DNA of 64,000 bases from positions 62,001 to 126,000 of the forward strand of contig MEDY01000081.1 of assembly GCA_001724265.1 (NCBI GenBank), given 5' to 3'. This document shows positions 1 to 14,400 of the stretch, piece after piece (positions within the stretch are counted from its first letter, which is position 1; every line of letters begins with the position of its first letter). The position numbers were made by a program, and so were the translations under genes. Under the pieces are notes generated by a model that was given only the letters and a program-made list of their open reading frames with translations, was not told where the DNA came from and made no database searches. This stretch comes from Rhizaria sp. SCN 62-66 (taxonomy: Eukaryota; Rhizaria, unplaced).

Positions 1-453
1 GCCGTGGCGGCCGTGCTGCGCGAGGGCAAGAGCAGGGCCATCAAGGCCAAGGCCGCCGCGGAGGCCGCCGCCGCTGCCGCCGCCGCGGCTGCTGAAGCCG
101 CCGCGAATGCTGCAACCGCGATGACCGACGGCGACACGGACGCCGTTGCGGCCGCGCCCGTCGCCGGCGCCCCCAGTGCCGGCGACAGCGGCGCGTCTGC
201 GGGCGGCGTCGGCGCGATCGCGGGGATGTCCATCGCCGTCATCGAAGAGGGCGACGAGGAGGAGGAAGAGGAGGAAGAGGAGGAGGACCGCGTGGTGCTC
301 GGCGGTAACGGCAGAGACGGCGCCCGCGCCGGCCTGCCCGCCTTCGCCGGCGCGACCGCGTCCGCGTCATCGTCATCCTCGCTTGCTCACCCGCTGTCCT
401 CAACGTCCTACCACACACCCGCCTCGCGCCGCTCGCGCTCCGCACTCAACCGC

Positions 454-486
<33 letters not shown>

Positions 487-2532
487 GCCGCCCACGGCAG
501 CGGCGTGCCTGGCTCCGCGAGCAGCCGCGTCGCTGCCGTTGCGACCGGCGCCGGCGCCAACGCTAGCGGGGCTGGTGGCAACACCAGCAGCGGTGGCGCG
601 GGCGGCAACAACAGGCTGCAGCCGCCCTCGACGTCTCTCTCTCGCCACGGCAGCGCCAGCGCGAGCACCAACGCCAACGCCGCTGCGGGCGCCAACGCTG
701 CCGCCTCCGCCCCCGTCTCGGGCCCCGCCGCCGCGGCCGCCGCCGCCGCGGCCGCGACCGCCGCTGCGGCCGGCGCGAGAGAGAAGGACAGCAAGAGCAA
801 GGCCGCGCCTGGCGAGTCGATGTGGGCGCACCTGCTGCACCTGCCTCTGCTCGAGTGCTACTTTTTGCTCCACGCGCCGGCGCTGCCCCCGCCCAGCCCG
901 CCCGCGGCACTGTCCTCGGTCTCGCGCGCGTCCATCCTCGCCGCGATGAACACCGGCAGCAACAACACCGCCAACAAGACCAGCTCCGCGAGCGCCAGCG
1001 CCGCCTCCTCTGGTTCGAGCTCGCTCGACGGCAACGACGCCAACGCGGGCGCGACCGCGAGCAACAGCTTCTCGCTGTTCGTGGACCGCCACCAGCGCGT
1101 GCTGTCGATGCTGTGCCGCAAAGTGCCGCGTCTGCTGGCCCCGCCCTCGGGCGCGTGGATCGCGGGCGTGTCTTCCGCGCCCAGCGGCGCGCACGGCCAC
1201 GGCCACCACCACGACGCGGGCGCCGCCGTCGCCTTCTCGCTCGCCGCGCCCGCGGCCCGCGCGAGCCTGGGCGCCGCGTCGAGTAGCACGGCCGCCGCCG
1301 CCGCCGCGGCCAGCAGCAACAGCAGCTCGGCCGATGGCTCCTTCAACCCGCTGCTGTGGCATCACAACAAGCAGGTGCTGGACTTCGACGTCCGCTTGCG
1401 GTACTTCCAGCAGTGCCTGCGCGCGGCGCACGCGCAGCGGCCGCGCGAGAAGCTGCAGCTGCACCTGCGCCGCGACCTGCTGTTCGAGGACGCGTGCCAG
1501 CAGGTGCTGCGGTACTCGCCCGCGGAGCTGCGGCGCCCGCTCGAGATCAAGTTTGTGGGCGAAGACGGCGTTGACGCGGGCGGGCTTACCAAGGAGTTCT
1601 TCGTTGTGCTGTCGCGCACGATGTTCAACCCCGACTACGGGCTGTTCGAGCCGACGACAGGGAACCCGAACGTGTTCGCGCCCAGCCCCAAGTCGCGGTG
1701 GAACCCGCAGCACCTGACGCTGCTGCGCTTCGTCGGCCGCCTCGTCGGCAAGGCGCTGTTCGAGGGCGAGCGCATCGAGTGCTACTTCACGCGCTCGCTG
1801 TACAAGCACCTCACGGGCGCCGAGATCACGCTGAGCGACCTGGAGGCCATCGACGCCGAGTACCACAAGTCGCTGGTTTGGATGCTGCGGAACCCCGTCG
1901 AGGGCGTGTTCGACCACCTGACGTTCGAGGCCGAGGTGGGCGACTTCGGTGCCACCTCCTCCATCGGACTGCTGCCCGGCGGCGCGGGCGCGGACGTGGG
2001 CGTGACGGACGAGAACAAGGTCGACTACGTGCACCTCATCACCGACTTCACGCTCACGCGCTCCGTCGACGCGCAGCTGCGCGCCTTCGTCGGCGGCGTC
2101 CACGACATCATCCCGCGCGAGTTGCTCTCCATCTTCACCGCGCCAGAGCTGGAGCTTGTGCTCTGTGGCCTGCCCGACATCGACGTCGCGGACCTCAAGG
2201 CGCACACCAGCTACACCGGCTTCGGCGTGTCCCCGCAGACGCACCGGTCCGTGCTCATGTTCTGGGAGTTGGTGGCGCAGATGGACCAGGAGGACCTCGC
2301 GCGCCTCATCCTCTTTGTGACGGGCACCAGCAAGGTCCCCATCACGGGCTTTAAGTCGCTGCAGCACCCGTTCACGATCCAGGCCATGGGCAGCGCCGAG
2401 GTCGACACGCTGCCGCGCGCGCACACGTGCTTCAACCAGCTCGACTTGCCGCAGTACAGCAGCATCGAGGTTATGCGCGAACGCGTGCTGCTTGCGCTCA
2501 GGGAGGGCTCGCTTGGTTTTGGCTCCGCGTAA
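1..2532 (+). CDS. HUWE1: HUWE1/TOM1-like HECT E3 ubiquitin ligase, C-terminal part (5' end outside window)
   Basis: The C-terminal half is a complete HECT domain, which takes ubiquitin from an E2 onto a cysteine and passes it to a substrate. The catalytic Cys is in AHTCFNQLDLPQY (codon 2428-2430), and the protein ends 33 residues later in a GFG-x-A tail. Features specific to the HUWE1/TOM1/UPL1 branch include VLDFDV before the HECT N-lobe, RRDLLFED, DAGGLTKEFF, ECYFTRSLYKH and FVTGTSKVP. The first ~270 codons are Ala/Ser/Gly-rich with an acidic E-run (about 247-285). A helical pre-HECT segment (LLECYFLLHAP) follows at 847-890. The frame is open to base 1, so the start lies upstream; HUWE1 proteins are normally thousands of residues long. 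Stop is TAA. No intron is seen in this part. Confidence 0.9.
454..486 (+). repeat. AGC triplet repeat encoding a serine run
   Basis: Eleven nearly perfect AGC units, with one AGT interruption, encode poly-Ser in the disordered N-terminal part of the HUWE1-like protein. Such a microsatellite is prone to length variation. Confidence 0.85.
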
Positions 2533-3358
2533 AAGAATTGGGGCAAGATTACCATTGACATAACACAACACGATAACACAGAACGATAAAGCAAGCGCGG
2601 ACAAAAAGCGTTGCTTTGTTTTTACAACTACGAATGAAAAGATACCTAATAATCTGCGTACTAGTATTCAGGATATTACACTATGATAATGTTTATAACT
2701 ATATATGGCCTCTTCAAAAAGGAGAAATCCAATAAGAAAGTTTAACACTGAGAAAAATACAATCACCAAAATTAATGTTACACTTCAAGCGCGTTTATGT
2801 ACTGATTGTTTTCATGAGTGTGTTGATGCACTAAGGCTGGCTTATGTCTTGTCTGTGAGCCATGCTGGGCTTTTGCTTGCTTGATGGCTGAAACAAGTCC
2901 TTATGATGCTTTTTTTGTTTACTCTAATGAAGTTGAAGGTGGTAATTTGTGTAATTGTCTCAATTGACGCATGCTGTTATTTACAATGATATATGGTAGG
3001 ACATAATAAGATAAGTAAAAATACTTACTCTCTGCTATACAAAAACACTGCATAGTTAGTATACTAGAAAACTGGCGGTGCAGCTCATAAAACTGTTGAG
3101 ATGAAGATGAAAATAACAAAAAACTGCAGATGTTTCAAGCCAACGATACGAGTTTCAGGTGCGGCAGGGGTCGGCTTAAGTCGCAAACTTGTAAGATAGC
3201 CATATGCGTGTACTGATCGTCAAAGCTGCTTATATACATATATAATTTGTCAACATATCTAAAATATATTTTCCGAAAATTAAACGCTCCCATACTTTGG
3301 TTGCATAGTACAAACCGCTTGCGCACCTCGCCTCGTTGGTCGAGTCCTCCACCACACG
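2533..3358. other. AT-rich intergenic DNA
   Basis: The 3' flank of the HECT gene and the 5' flank of the LYR gene. Base composition switches to AT-rich immediately after the TAA. The short open frames here lack the C/G-ending codon pattern of the genes. No RNA gene or repeat is recognised. Confidence 0.6.
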
Positions 3359-4691
3359 ATGGCGCTACGGACTCGCTTCGAGTTGCCCCATCCACTGGTG
3401 CTCTACAAGCACCTGTTGCGGCAAGCGACCTTTTTACCCGACGCCGCATTGCAGTATCATGTACTTGCACTGACGAAGCAGAAATTCCGTCAGCGCCGAC
3501 ACTCACGGCGCATCGAGGAAGCCGAGCAGGGCTCGTACGAAGCCTTCACCCACCTCAAGCGCATCGTGCGGGCCAACTACGGCGCCGTCGAGGAGATGGC
3601 CTGGCTTGTGGGGCACGCATACGGGTTTATCGGCCCCGTTATTGCCATTAAGCAGGTTGCTGCAGAGCGTAGAAGCGTGAACAAAGGGCTGGCGACCATC
3701 ACTGCTGCTGGAACTGCAACTTCATTAGCTACAGATGGTGCGAGTGTGCCATTCGCGATGCCCAAGTGGGGCCAACTTCCTGACATGCGTATGTTCATCT
3801 TTTATTTTTATTTTGTGAACGTGGAAATAGTTTATTTTCATTCGACATGCAATCGCTAATGACGCTCACTCTTCCTCCTCTCTCATGTTTTCCATGGTCT
3901 CCTTTGCTCCGTCAGGCGTGCACCCCACGCACCCGCGCGTGCTGCTCACGGTCACCCCGCTGTCGGTGCCCGCGGCGGCGGAGCTGGAGCGCTTTCTCGC
4001 GCGGCTGCCGCGGCCGGTGCGGGCAGCCTACGCGCCGTGGCCGCTCCTGGCCTCGCTGCTCGACGACGACGCCCCAACCGACAACAACGCAGATAGCAGC
4101 AAGATGGGCGCGAGCGGTGACAATAGCAGGGGTGTCAGTAGCACCATTATCATCAACGGCCAGAGTGGCGTGCTGATGAACACAAACAGCGCAGGTCACG
4201 CCAGTTCAAAAGCCGATGCTCGCACTGACACAGCTACGGCCGCCACTGGCGCAAAAGTCAGTGCGAGTGTGAGCGCGACTGCTCCTGCAGGCGCGGACAC
4301 GGTTGGAAACATCAGTCTCAGTCGCGGCCTTGGGCTGCCGCTGCCGCTGCTCTCCTCGCTCGCCGCGCCGCCCCTCAATGTCAAGCCTCCGTCCGTGGCC
4401 GCCATTACAACACTCCGCGCCTCTGGCTCTGGCCCGGGCTCTGGCCCGGGCTCTGGCGCGGGTTATGCCGCCTCCTATACGCCGGCGTCGGCCTACGCCT
4501 CAGCGTACGCGTCCGCAGCCGCTGCGGGTGCGGTCGCGGCGGCCTCCAAGAGCACTGCTGGCGTGAGCGCGGCGACTGGTGGTGGCAACGTGGGTGATGC
4601 GAGTTCGGGAACTATGCTCAGTCGGAAGGCCAACAATGCCAAGCAACACAAACAGAAGGAGCAACAGCAACAGCAACAGCCCCAGAAATGA
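3359..4691 (+). CDS. LYR-motif (Complex1_LYR) protein with a long low-complexity C-terminus
   Basis: CDS joins 3359..3788 and 3916..4691, giving 401 aa. Residues about 13-85 look like the LYR fold: an LYK version of the tripeptide in LVLYKHLLRQA, then a basic helix (KFRQRRHSRR), then LKRIVRANYGA. LYR proteins are small mitochondrial adaptors for Fe-S cluster delivery or respiratory complex assembly. The intron has a GTATGT donor and a CAG acceptor after a pyrimidine-rich stretch. Splicing restores one frame and removes the stop that would end exon 1. The family is usually 80-150 aa. Here a second short folded-looking part (HPRVLLTVTPLSVPAAAEL) is followed by about 200 residues of Ser/Ala/Gly-rich sequence ending in poly-Gln. 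ATG 3359 is the first in frame. Stop TGA. The exact LYRM subfamily is unclear. Confidence 0.65.
3789..3915 (+). other. Spliceosomal intron of the LYR gene
   Basis: 127 bp, T-rich, with a GTATGT donor and a CTCCGTCAG acceptor. It splits a codon after its first base. Splicing joins two GC-rich exons that lie in different frames. Confidence 0.8.
4425..4462 (+). repeat. 12-bp tandem repeat (about 3 copies) encoding Gly-Ser-Gly-Pro
   Basis: The unit GGCTCTGGCCCG is repeated in tandem in the LYR gene tail. The last copy carries one change. Confidence 0.75.
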
Positions 4692-5165
4692 GCAGAGTGT
4701 TCAGCTGAAGAGTTACACATCTTACGAGTAGCATCGGATCAACGCTGTCGCTGCGCCCATTGTGTCGTAAGCGCTCCGATGCTCCTGTGAAGGTTACTTG
4801 TGATGAATATAACGGCTCAGCGTTGTGGGTTTATCAGTCTAATTATGATCCCGCCTCGCTCGGTTGTGTCTGTTCTGTCATGTATTTAAACACTGTCAGT
4901 GTGTCTTAATATTAATAGTCGATGCTACCTAGTTCAATAAATGTTGTTCCACACCGTTGTGCTTTAGTTTTATACACAAAAACAAATGTGAAAAATGTAG
5001 ACTGACGCTGAAGGAAGGAGGCTGACACAACAAAACATTGACTGCGAATGGCATAACGTAACCGCGGGGCGCTGCGTACTGAGTGTGACGGTGACGGAGC
5101 AAAATGAAAGGCCGGGAAAGCGTGCTAGAACGCTGCACTCGCGCGAGGGCATGGTTGGAATGGCC
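4692..5165. other. 3' flank of the LYR gene; no gene seen
   Basis: AT-rich DNA holding the LYR gene 3' UTR and probable polyadenylation site, then the 3' side of the first tRNA gene. Open frames here are short and not coding-like. Confidence 0.5.
4936..4941 (+). promoter_or_regulatory. Possible polyadenylation signal AATAAA
   Basis: A canonical AATAAA lies about 245 nt after the LYR gene stop. In AT-rich DNA the hexamer can occur by chance, so this is only suggestive. Confidence 0.35.
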
Positions 5166-5175
5166 AAAAAAAAAA
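5166..5175 (-). terminator. RNA polymerase III T-run terminator, tRNA-Leu copy 1
   Basis: A run of ten T on the minus strand begins four bases past the tRNA discriminator base, the usual Pol III stop. Confidence 0.8.
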
Positions 5176-5179
5176 GAAG

Positions 5180-5260
5180 TGTGCTAGACGGGGATCGAAC
5201 CCGCGCGTCCGGAGACACTACGGCCTTAACGTAGCACATTAACCACTTTGTTACCAGCAC
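5180..5260 (-). tRNA. tRNA-Leu, anticodon AAG (copy 1)
   Basis: An 81-nt type II tRNA. The acceptor stem GTGCTGG/CTAGCAC has one G-T pair, and the discriminator base is A, as in leucine tRNAs. The anticodon stem CTACG/CGTAG closes a 7-nt loop TTAAGGC, giving anticodon AAG (reads CUU, and CUC after A34 deamination to inosine). There is a long variable arm (GTC-TCCG-GAC) and a T-loop TTCGATC. Box A (TAACAAAGTGG) and box B (GGTTCGATCCC) are close to the Pol III consensus. There is no tRNA intron. Confidence 0.95.
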
Positions 5261-6653
5261 GAAAAAGGTACGCCGCGTATATAGCGGTTTACTTGGTCAA
5301 CAGCTATAATTTAGGGTATAAATATCTTTAATATTCAAAACTTTGAAGACATCTACCTCGTATGTATACAAATTGTTGAGATTTATTCGGTCAAAATATG
5401 TTACAATTGTTATTTTTCTATAATATATTACGGTTTCATTTGAGATTGTTCAGGTTGATATGTCTGTTCACGCAAAAATGGAAAGTCACGTTTTGCTACG
5501 CTCACTTCTTAGTTTGACGCTCACAGCAAGTAATGCAGCAAGTAATGCAGCGTAGCAGTGTGTGTTTTTAGTGGTTAAATGTGCGTTTTTGCATTTCAGC
5601 TTGATTCCATTGTGTTGGAGGCGACAAAAGGTGATATTTGACAGAAACGTCTCAGAACCTATGTCTTGAGAGAACTTTTGACTTGAATACTACAGGGAAT
5701 CGCAATAACAAAACCGATAAAAAGCATACACTGAACTTGATAAATACGACTAAGCTTATGTGGTAAGTTTTTCTCACGCTTCAGACCATATCGTCCCGCA
5801 ATTTGAAATTCATCGAACAGTGATCTCTTGCGAGTACTATCGGATACTGTCGATGTGTGCGTCGTATATCCATCATGGAGAATGTTTAGTCGTGTGATCT
5901 TGTTTCATGTCACAATTGCACTTTGTCTAATAAATATATTGAAGAATTTCGCGCATTTGCGCTCAGAATCTTACTTTTCGTTCAACACATACTTTTTGTG
6001 GTGAAATCCAGCCATTTGAAGTTTGCCGGACCTATCGTCATTTTCAGATAGCACTAACCACAAGTAGTTAAATAAAAGTAGGAAAAATCGTTTTAAACAT
6101 CACTGTGAATTAGAAATACACAAAGAGGTGATATTGGCAGATATTTCAAGTATTGCCAAACTGTTGTGGTATGACATGTTACTGTTTCAATTCAAGTCAC
6201 GCTGTTCAAGTTCATTGTGTTACATTTGTCGGCGAGAGGTATTAGTGCTGACATTCTCAAAGTGAGGAGACGTATAATCGCAAACATGTTGTCAATCTAC
6301 GAGTCGAGACAGCAGGAGCAGCTCATTGCATGTTCATTCTAAAGTCGGTGCTGATGCCATCAACAACCATTTGAGCACGCACGCAGCATAAACACTAAGC
6401 AAAGACTGTCATCTCGTTCGTCACTGCTCTCTTGCCAGTGGTGAGCGGCAACAAGTTGATGCGCTGTTGTTGCTGACTAGCTGTGGCGCAGTAAAATTGA
6501 CCTGTCTAATTCAGTCTTAGTTGCGTGGATTGCTAGGAACATGAGGAGCACGGAGGACATGTGCGCCGCCGTGCGTGCGGTGCCGAAGCAAAAAAAATAT
6601 GACGGGAAGCGAACCCAAGGTTGCGCGAGATGGTACGGATGGATGGGACGGGC
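5261..6653. other. AT-rich spacer between the two tRNA genes
   Basis: About 1.4 kb with no coding-like frame on either strand. The part next to the second tRNA (about 6590-6653) resembles the corresponding flank of copy 1. Otherwise I see nothing. Confidence 0.6.
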
Positions 6654-6661
6654 AAAAAAAA
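6654..6661 (-). terminator. RNA polymerase III T-run terminator, tRNA-Leu copy 2
   Basis: Eight T on the minus strand, at the same distance from the tRNA 3' end (CTTC spacer) as in copy 1. Confidence 0.8.
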
Positions 6662-6665
6662 GAAG

Positions 6666-6746
6666 TGTGCTAGACGGGGTTCGAACCCGCGCGTCCGGAG
6701 ACACTACGGCCTTAACGTAGCACATTAACCACTTTGTTACCAGCAC
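6666..6746 (-). tRNA. tRNA-Leu, anticodon AAG (copy 2)
   Basis: Identical to copy 1 except for one T-loop base (TTCGAAC instead of TTCGATC, position 59), which does not disturb pairing. Same orientation, about 1.4 kb from copy 1, with the same CTTC-T(n) trailer. This is a recent duplication of one gene. Confidence 0.95.
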
Positions 6747-9767
<3,021 letters not shown>

Positions 9768-10925
9768 GTGCCTCAACAGCACTGCAGTAGTAGCAGGGAC
9801 GCTGCAGCACCGAGGCTACATCAGTAGTTAAACACGTGTGTTGTGGCTCTTGTTCTCTGTCGTCGTGATTTTTATCAATTCATAATGGTACGTTTCTCTC
9901 GGCGCTGTCAGGTTGTATAATTATCTCTTTCTTCATTTCTTATCTGGCCCTGCACGGTCGCGTATGCGATAGATCAACCCCACTCGCACTACCTAACATG
10001 TCAGGGCAACAACAATCTCCACGCAAACATCCTGAGGACTGGCGGGCGACGTCGGTCCCGGCGCTTTCACGAGCGCTGAGCGTGTTTGTGTGTTGGCCGT
10101 CGATAAAATCCTCCAACACGGGAGTTCCCGCCTAATGAGGGGCAGCGCAGTGCTTCACGGCACTGAGTGTAGCCCCGCCACGGCCGCGCCGAATGCTACT
10201 ACACGGGGGGATGCGGAAACGCAGTGCCTCGCCGATAAGAGCGCGGCGGTCGCGGAAACGGGCACGGGGGGGCATCAACCCCACAGGACCCTTACAGAGA
10301 GTTCTGGAACGACGGACATTTCACTACAAAACAACTTATCTTCATTTAACCTCGTTTAGTAAAACGCAACTTCTTGATCCATCGCTCACTTCGACTCTGT
10401 CCCTTCTTTACTTTTGTTTGCGCTTCTACAGTCACGACGGCGGTGATTGATGATGGTTGAACACTCCTTTATGATTTTACTTGCTCGCTTTTCTCTCTCG
10501 ACATTGCTACGGCGGTGGCGAGGTGTTGGTGAGTGAGTGCTCTTGTGCAGTATGTCACGTGACAAGACAGATTTCATTACTTTACGTACTATATCTAGTA
10601 GTATTACGTATTATAATACATCAGCGACTCTTTCTAATCTATAGCCAACAATAACAATCCTATTCAAATGGAAATAATGTTTATTCTTAACTTAAAAACA
10701 AAATAAATCTGCGTCCGACAGTTGCATGTCCATGACCTATGTAAGTGCTGGGTAGTGTTACATGGTAGCGGGAACACTGCTTAGTTAGAAAATAATGTTA
10801 ATGGTGCAGAAATTACACTTAGAAGTACAAAACGATCCGCTTTGGAAATAACTTATGATGATTACACAACTTAACTAGCGTTAACACACAACACAACTGA
10901 AAATAGGACAACACACACAGCAGAC
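9768..10925. other. Intergenic region between convergent AHCY and Stealth genes
   Basis: AT-rich ends with a GC-richer core (about 10085-10290). No supported protein gene. The core contains consecutive hairpins described separately. Confidence 0.5.
10088..10223 (+). ncRNA. Candidate structured RNA (run of hairpins), family not recognised
   Basis: Local hairpins follow one another: GTGTTGG/CCAACAC (10090-10096 with 10113-10119), CGGG/CCCG (119-122 with 127-130 past 10000), CAGTGC/GCACTG (10148-10153 with 10160-10165), GTGTAG/CTACAC (10167-10172 with 10199-10204), and TGCG-GAAA-CGCA (10212-10223), the last with a GNRA tetraloop. It does not match U1, U2, U4, U5, U6, RNase P or SRP core motifs that I checked by eye. 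The strand is not established, because inverted repeats read equally on both. Confidence 0.2.
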
Positions 10926-11430
10926 TTAATTACTCCTCGTGGTGCTCGTCGCAGTGGCCTGGGCCTTGACCGTAGCCTTCGCCTTCGTGTTCCGGCGGCG
11001 GCTATTTGCATTCTTGTTCTTCTTGGTTGCACTCTTGCTTTGGCTTTGACTCTTACTCATACTCTTGCTTTGAGTGGTGGTCGCCGTCTTGGTCGCGGTG
11101 GCCCTAACACCAGCGCCAACGCCAACGACCTGCGCCTCGGCAGCCGCAGCCTCGGCAGCCGCGGCCTCGGCCTCCTCGGCCGCGCGCTTGGCGTCGGCCT
11201 CGGTCTCGTCCTGCGTCGCCGTCCCGGGTTCAAGCGCGCGCGCCCATGCCCGCAGCGCCGCCTCGCTGACGCCGCCGCGCTGCAGCGGGTCCGCGCCCAG
11301 CTGCAGGAACGCCACGCGGGGATCGTCCAGCGCCGCCGACACGGCAGCGGCCGCGGCCGCGGACACGGCGGCCAGCGCGGCGCGGCGCGCCTCGCGGCGC
11401 TGCTGCTGCGTGCGCTGGCGCGGGGTCAGC

Positions 11431-11482
<52 letters not shown>

Positions 11483-14400
11483 CTGGCTTGTCGCCGTTCG
11501 CAGCAGAGCCCGCCGCAGGGGCGGCGGGGGCCGCGGAATCGGACATGCGCGTGATGGTGGCTGAGACAGCAACCGCGGAGCCGGAGCGCACGGTGGAGCG
11601 GTACTTGCGAGCGCCACCGGTGGCCGGACCGGCGCCCGCGGCGGGCAGTGGCGGCAGCCAGGAGAGCCGCGCGAGCAGCGACGCAGCAGCCTCGGCGGCA
11701 GCGGCCGCCGCGACGACGCTGCTGCTCGCGTCCCCGCTTTTGGCGCCGGCCTCGCCCGTCTTGCTGGCAGAGCTCGCGGTGAAGTTAACCGAGAGCAGTC
11801 CGGGGTCGATGCGCGCCGCGACTGTGGCAAGCGCGGCGACGGCCTCCGCGCGGCCATGGAGCCGGCCCCAGCCCGCGAGCCCCTCGGCCAGCAGCACAGC
11901 CACGCCGCTCTGGTCCGCGTCGCGGTCCGCCGCCGCGCCGCCGGCCTGCGCGCTGGCACTCGTACTTGAGCTCGCAGTGAAAGAAGAACCAGAGCTTGAG
12001 TCAGAGCTAGAGCTAGAGCGGGAGCGAGCGCGGGTAGCCGGACCAGGGGCGGCGGCGGCAGCGGCGGCGGAAGCGGCGACGGAGGCCGCCAGCGCGGGGT
12101 TCTGCTGCGTCACAAGTGCGGCCTCGCCCGTTGACACGAGCGTGCTGCGCGCCCACACAGCGAAGTCGGGGAAGCGCACCAGCCCCGCCGGCGCGCCACG
12201 GCGCTCGGCCGTGCGCGTCAGGCTCTCGTGCAGCGCGAGCGCGCCGCGGCGCACGGCGGCCAGAGCGGCCACGGCGGCGCGCGCGGCCGCGGAAGCCACC
12301 GCCGGCTGCGACGCCGCGGTCGAGGTGACCGTGGCCGCCACGGCGAGCGGCAGCGCGGCGGCGGCGCCGGAGCGCACGCGAGCCGCGGCGCGGGCGGGCG
12401 CAGGCAGGGCCAGCAGGTCGAGCAACGACAGCACCACGCGCGTCGTGTCGCCGCCGTCGCTACCGCTAACGCCGTCACTGTTACCGTTGCCAACTTCGGT
12501 CGTGAGCGCGATCTCCACGGCCATGGCTGCCAGCACTGCGTCCGCGCCCAGCGGCAGGTATTCGCTGCGCTTGGGCACCAGCGCCGCCTCGTCCAGCGGC
12601 GCCGTGGCCGCGGGCACGGGCGCCATCACGGCCGCGGCCGCGGCGGCCCAGGCGAGCTGCTCGGCGAGCGCGAAGGCCTGGTCCGAGGTGATGACGTCGT
12701 CGCAGTCGTCGTCGGCGGCCGCAAAGGCGACGCGGAAGGGCACCCCCGCCGAGGCGCGCGCGCGGTAAAGTGCCACGGGCGCGGTGCCCGTGGGGAACAC
12801 GGCGCGGCCCACGGGCGCCAGCCCCGCGGTGGGGAGCGCCACGGCGGCGGCGAGCGCGGCGGAGCGCGCGCGCAGGCGGGCCGCGGCGGCGGCGGCGAAG
12901 CGTGGGAGCAGCGACGTGGGGTTGCCGGAGGGGCCCTCCTCGCCCTTGCCGTGCGCAGCCGAGACGGCGACAGGGCGGCTCTCGGTGCGACTGAAGACAT
13001 CGCTAGACGCAGCAGACGCAGCAGCAGCGGTAACAGTCCTGTTGCCGTTGCTGTGGAAGATAGCGCGCGCAGAGGGGCGCGCCGCGGCCGTGGCGGCGGA
13101 TGCGATTGCAGTGCCCGCCGCCGAGGCCGCCTCTGCCGCCGCGTCGGCCGAAGCCTCAGCCGCAAGGGCAGCCGCCGCGGCGGCCGCGTGGGGCCGCAGC
13201 AGCGCCCCATCGAGCAAGATGACGTCGGTCCAGTCGTCGCTCCACCGCAACACCACCGGGCCCTCACTGCCGCTGCCGCTGCCGGTGACAGCACCGCTGG
13301 CGGCGGCTTCGGCGGCCTCGGCCTCGGCGTATTCGGCCCGCGCGACGGCGGCGGCGCTGCTGGCGTCGCCGTCGCCGTCGTCGTCGCCGTCGTCCGCGGA
13401 CACCGTCGCGGCGGAGGACGTGGCGGCGGCGGCGGTGCGTGGAAGCGCGCGCGCGACGCCGCCGCCCGTGCCCCAGGCCGCGCCGCGCAGGACGCTCGCG
13501 TGCAGCGCCGGCACCGAGGGGTCGCGCGCGTGCGGCAGCCGGTGCGCGGCCGCGGCCCACGTCTCGGCGGGATAGCGCGTGGCCAGAGAGGCGAGCACGG
13601 CCGTGTTGAGCACCAGCGGCGCCGCGGCGGAGGGCACCACCAGCGGCAGCGGCGGGTGCGCGGCGCGCGGCGACTGCGCCCAGGGCGCGGCCGATCCGGG
13701 CCGTGGCAGCACGTGCGCCGACAGCACGGGGAGCCGACCGGTGCTGGCGGCGCTGGCGCTGCCGCGGTCGCCCTCTCTGGCCAGGGCGACAGAGCGCGCG
13801 CGAGAGCCTGAGCCGGACGGGGTCGTCTGATGCTGAGCCTGCGACTGCGACAGTGAGCGGGCGAGACGAGCGCCTGGCGTGTTGTGCCGCGCACGCGGCG
13901 CAGCGCCAGACTCGTCCTCTCCCTCCTCGTCGTCGTCAGCACTGTCGCGGCCGCTGTAGTACGACAGCAGAGGAGCGGGGGCGCCGTCCGCGCGCGGCGG
14001 GCGGGCCAGCGGCACCAGCGGCGCCGCCAGCAGGGCCGCCGCGGCCTCGCGCTGCGACTGGTCCAGCGAGGACGCGGCGCGGGGCACGCCGAACGCGGCT
14101 GTAGCCGCCTGCTCTGCAGTTGCAGAAGCAGCAGAGCTGGACTGGGTCTCGCCTGCGTTCGTGATATCAGCGCCGGTGGCGGCGCCGGCGGCGGCCACGG
14201 CGGGCGCGAAGAGCGTCACGAGCGTCTTAGCCTCAAGCGCCCGCGCGCGCGCCTGTCGCGACAGCAGCGAGGGCGCGATCACGGCCACGTTCGGCCGCCG
14301 CAGCTCCAGCGCCAGCGCCGCCGCGGCCGCCGCCGCACGCGGGGAGGCGCCGATAGCGTCGGTGTAAGCGGGCAGCGGCGCCGCGGCGAGCGCGGCGGCG

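Noticed and set aside
6595-6635. A third, degenerate tRNA next to tRNA-Leu copy 2
   Set aside because: The minus strand has a box-B-like GGTTCGCTTCC and a T run, but no matching acceptor stem, D-arm or anticodon stem could be found.
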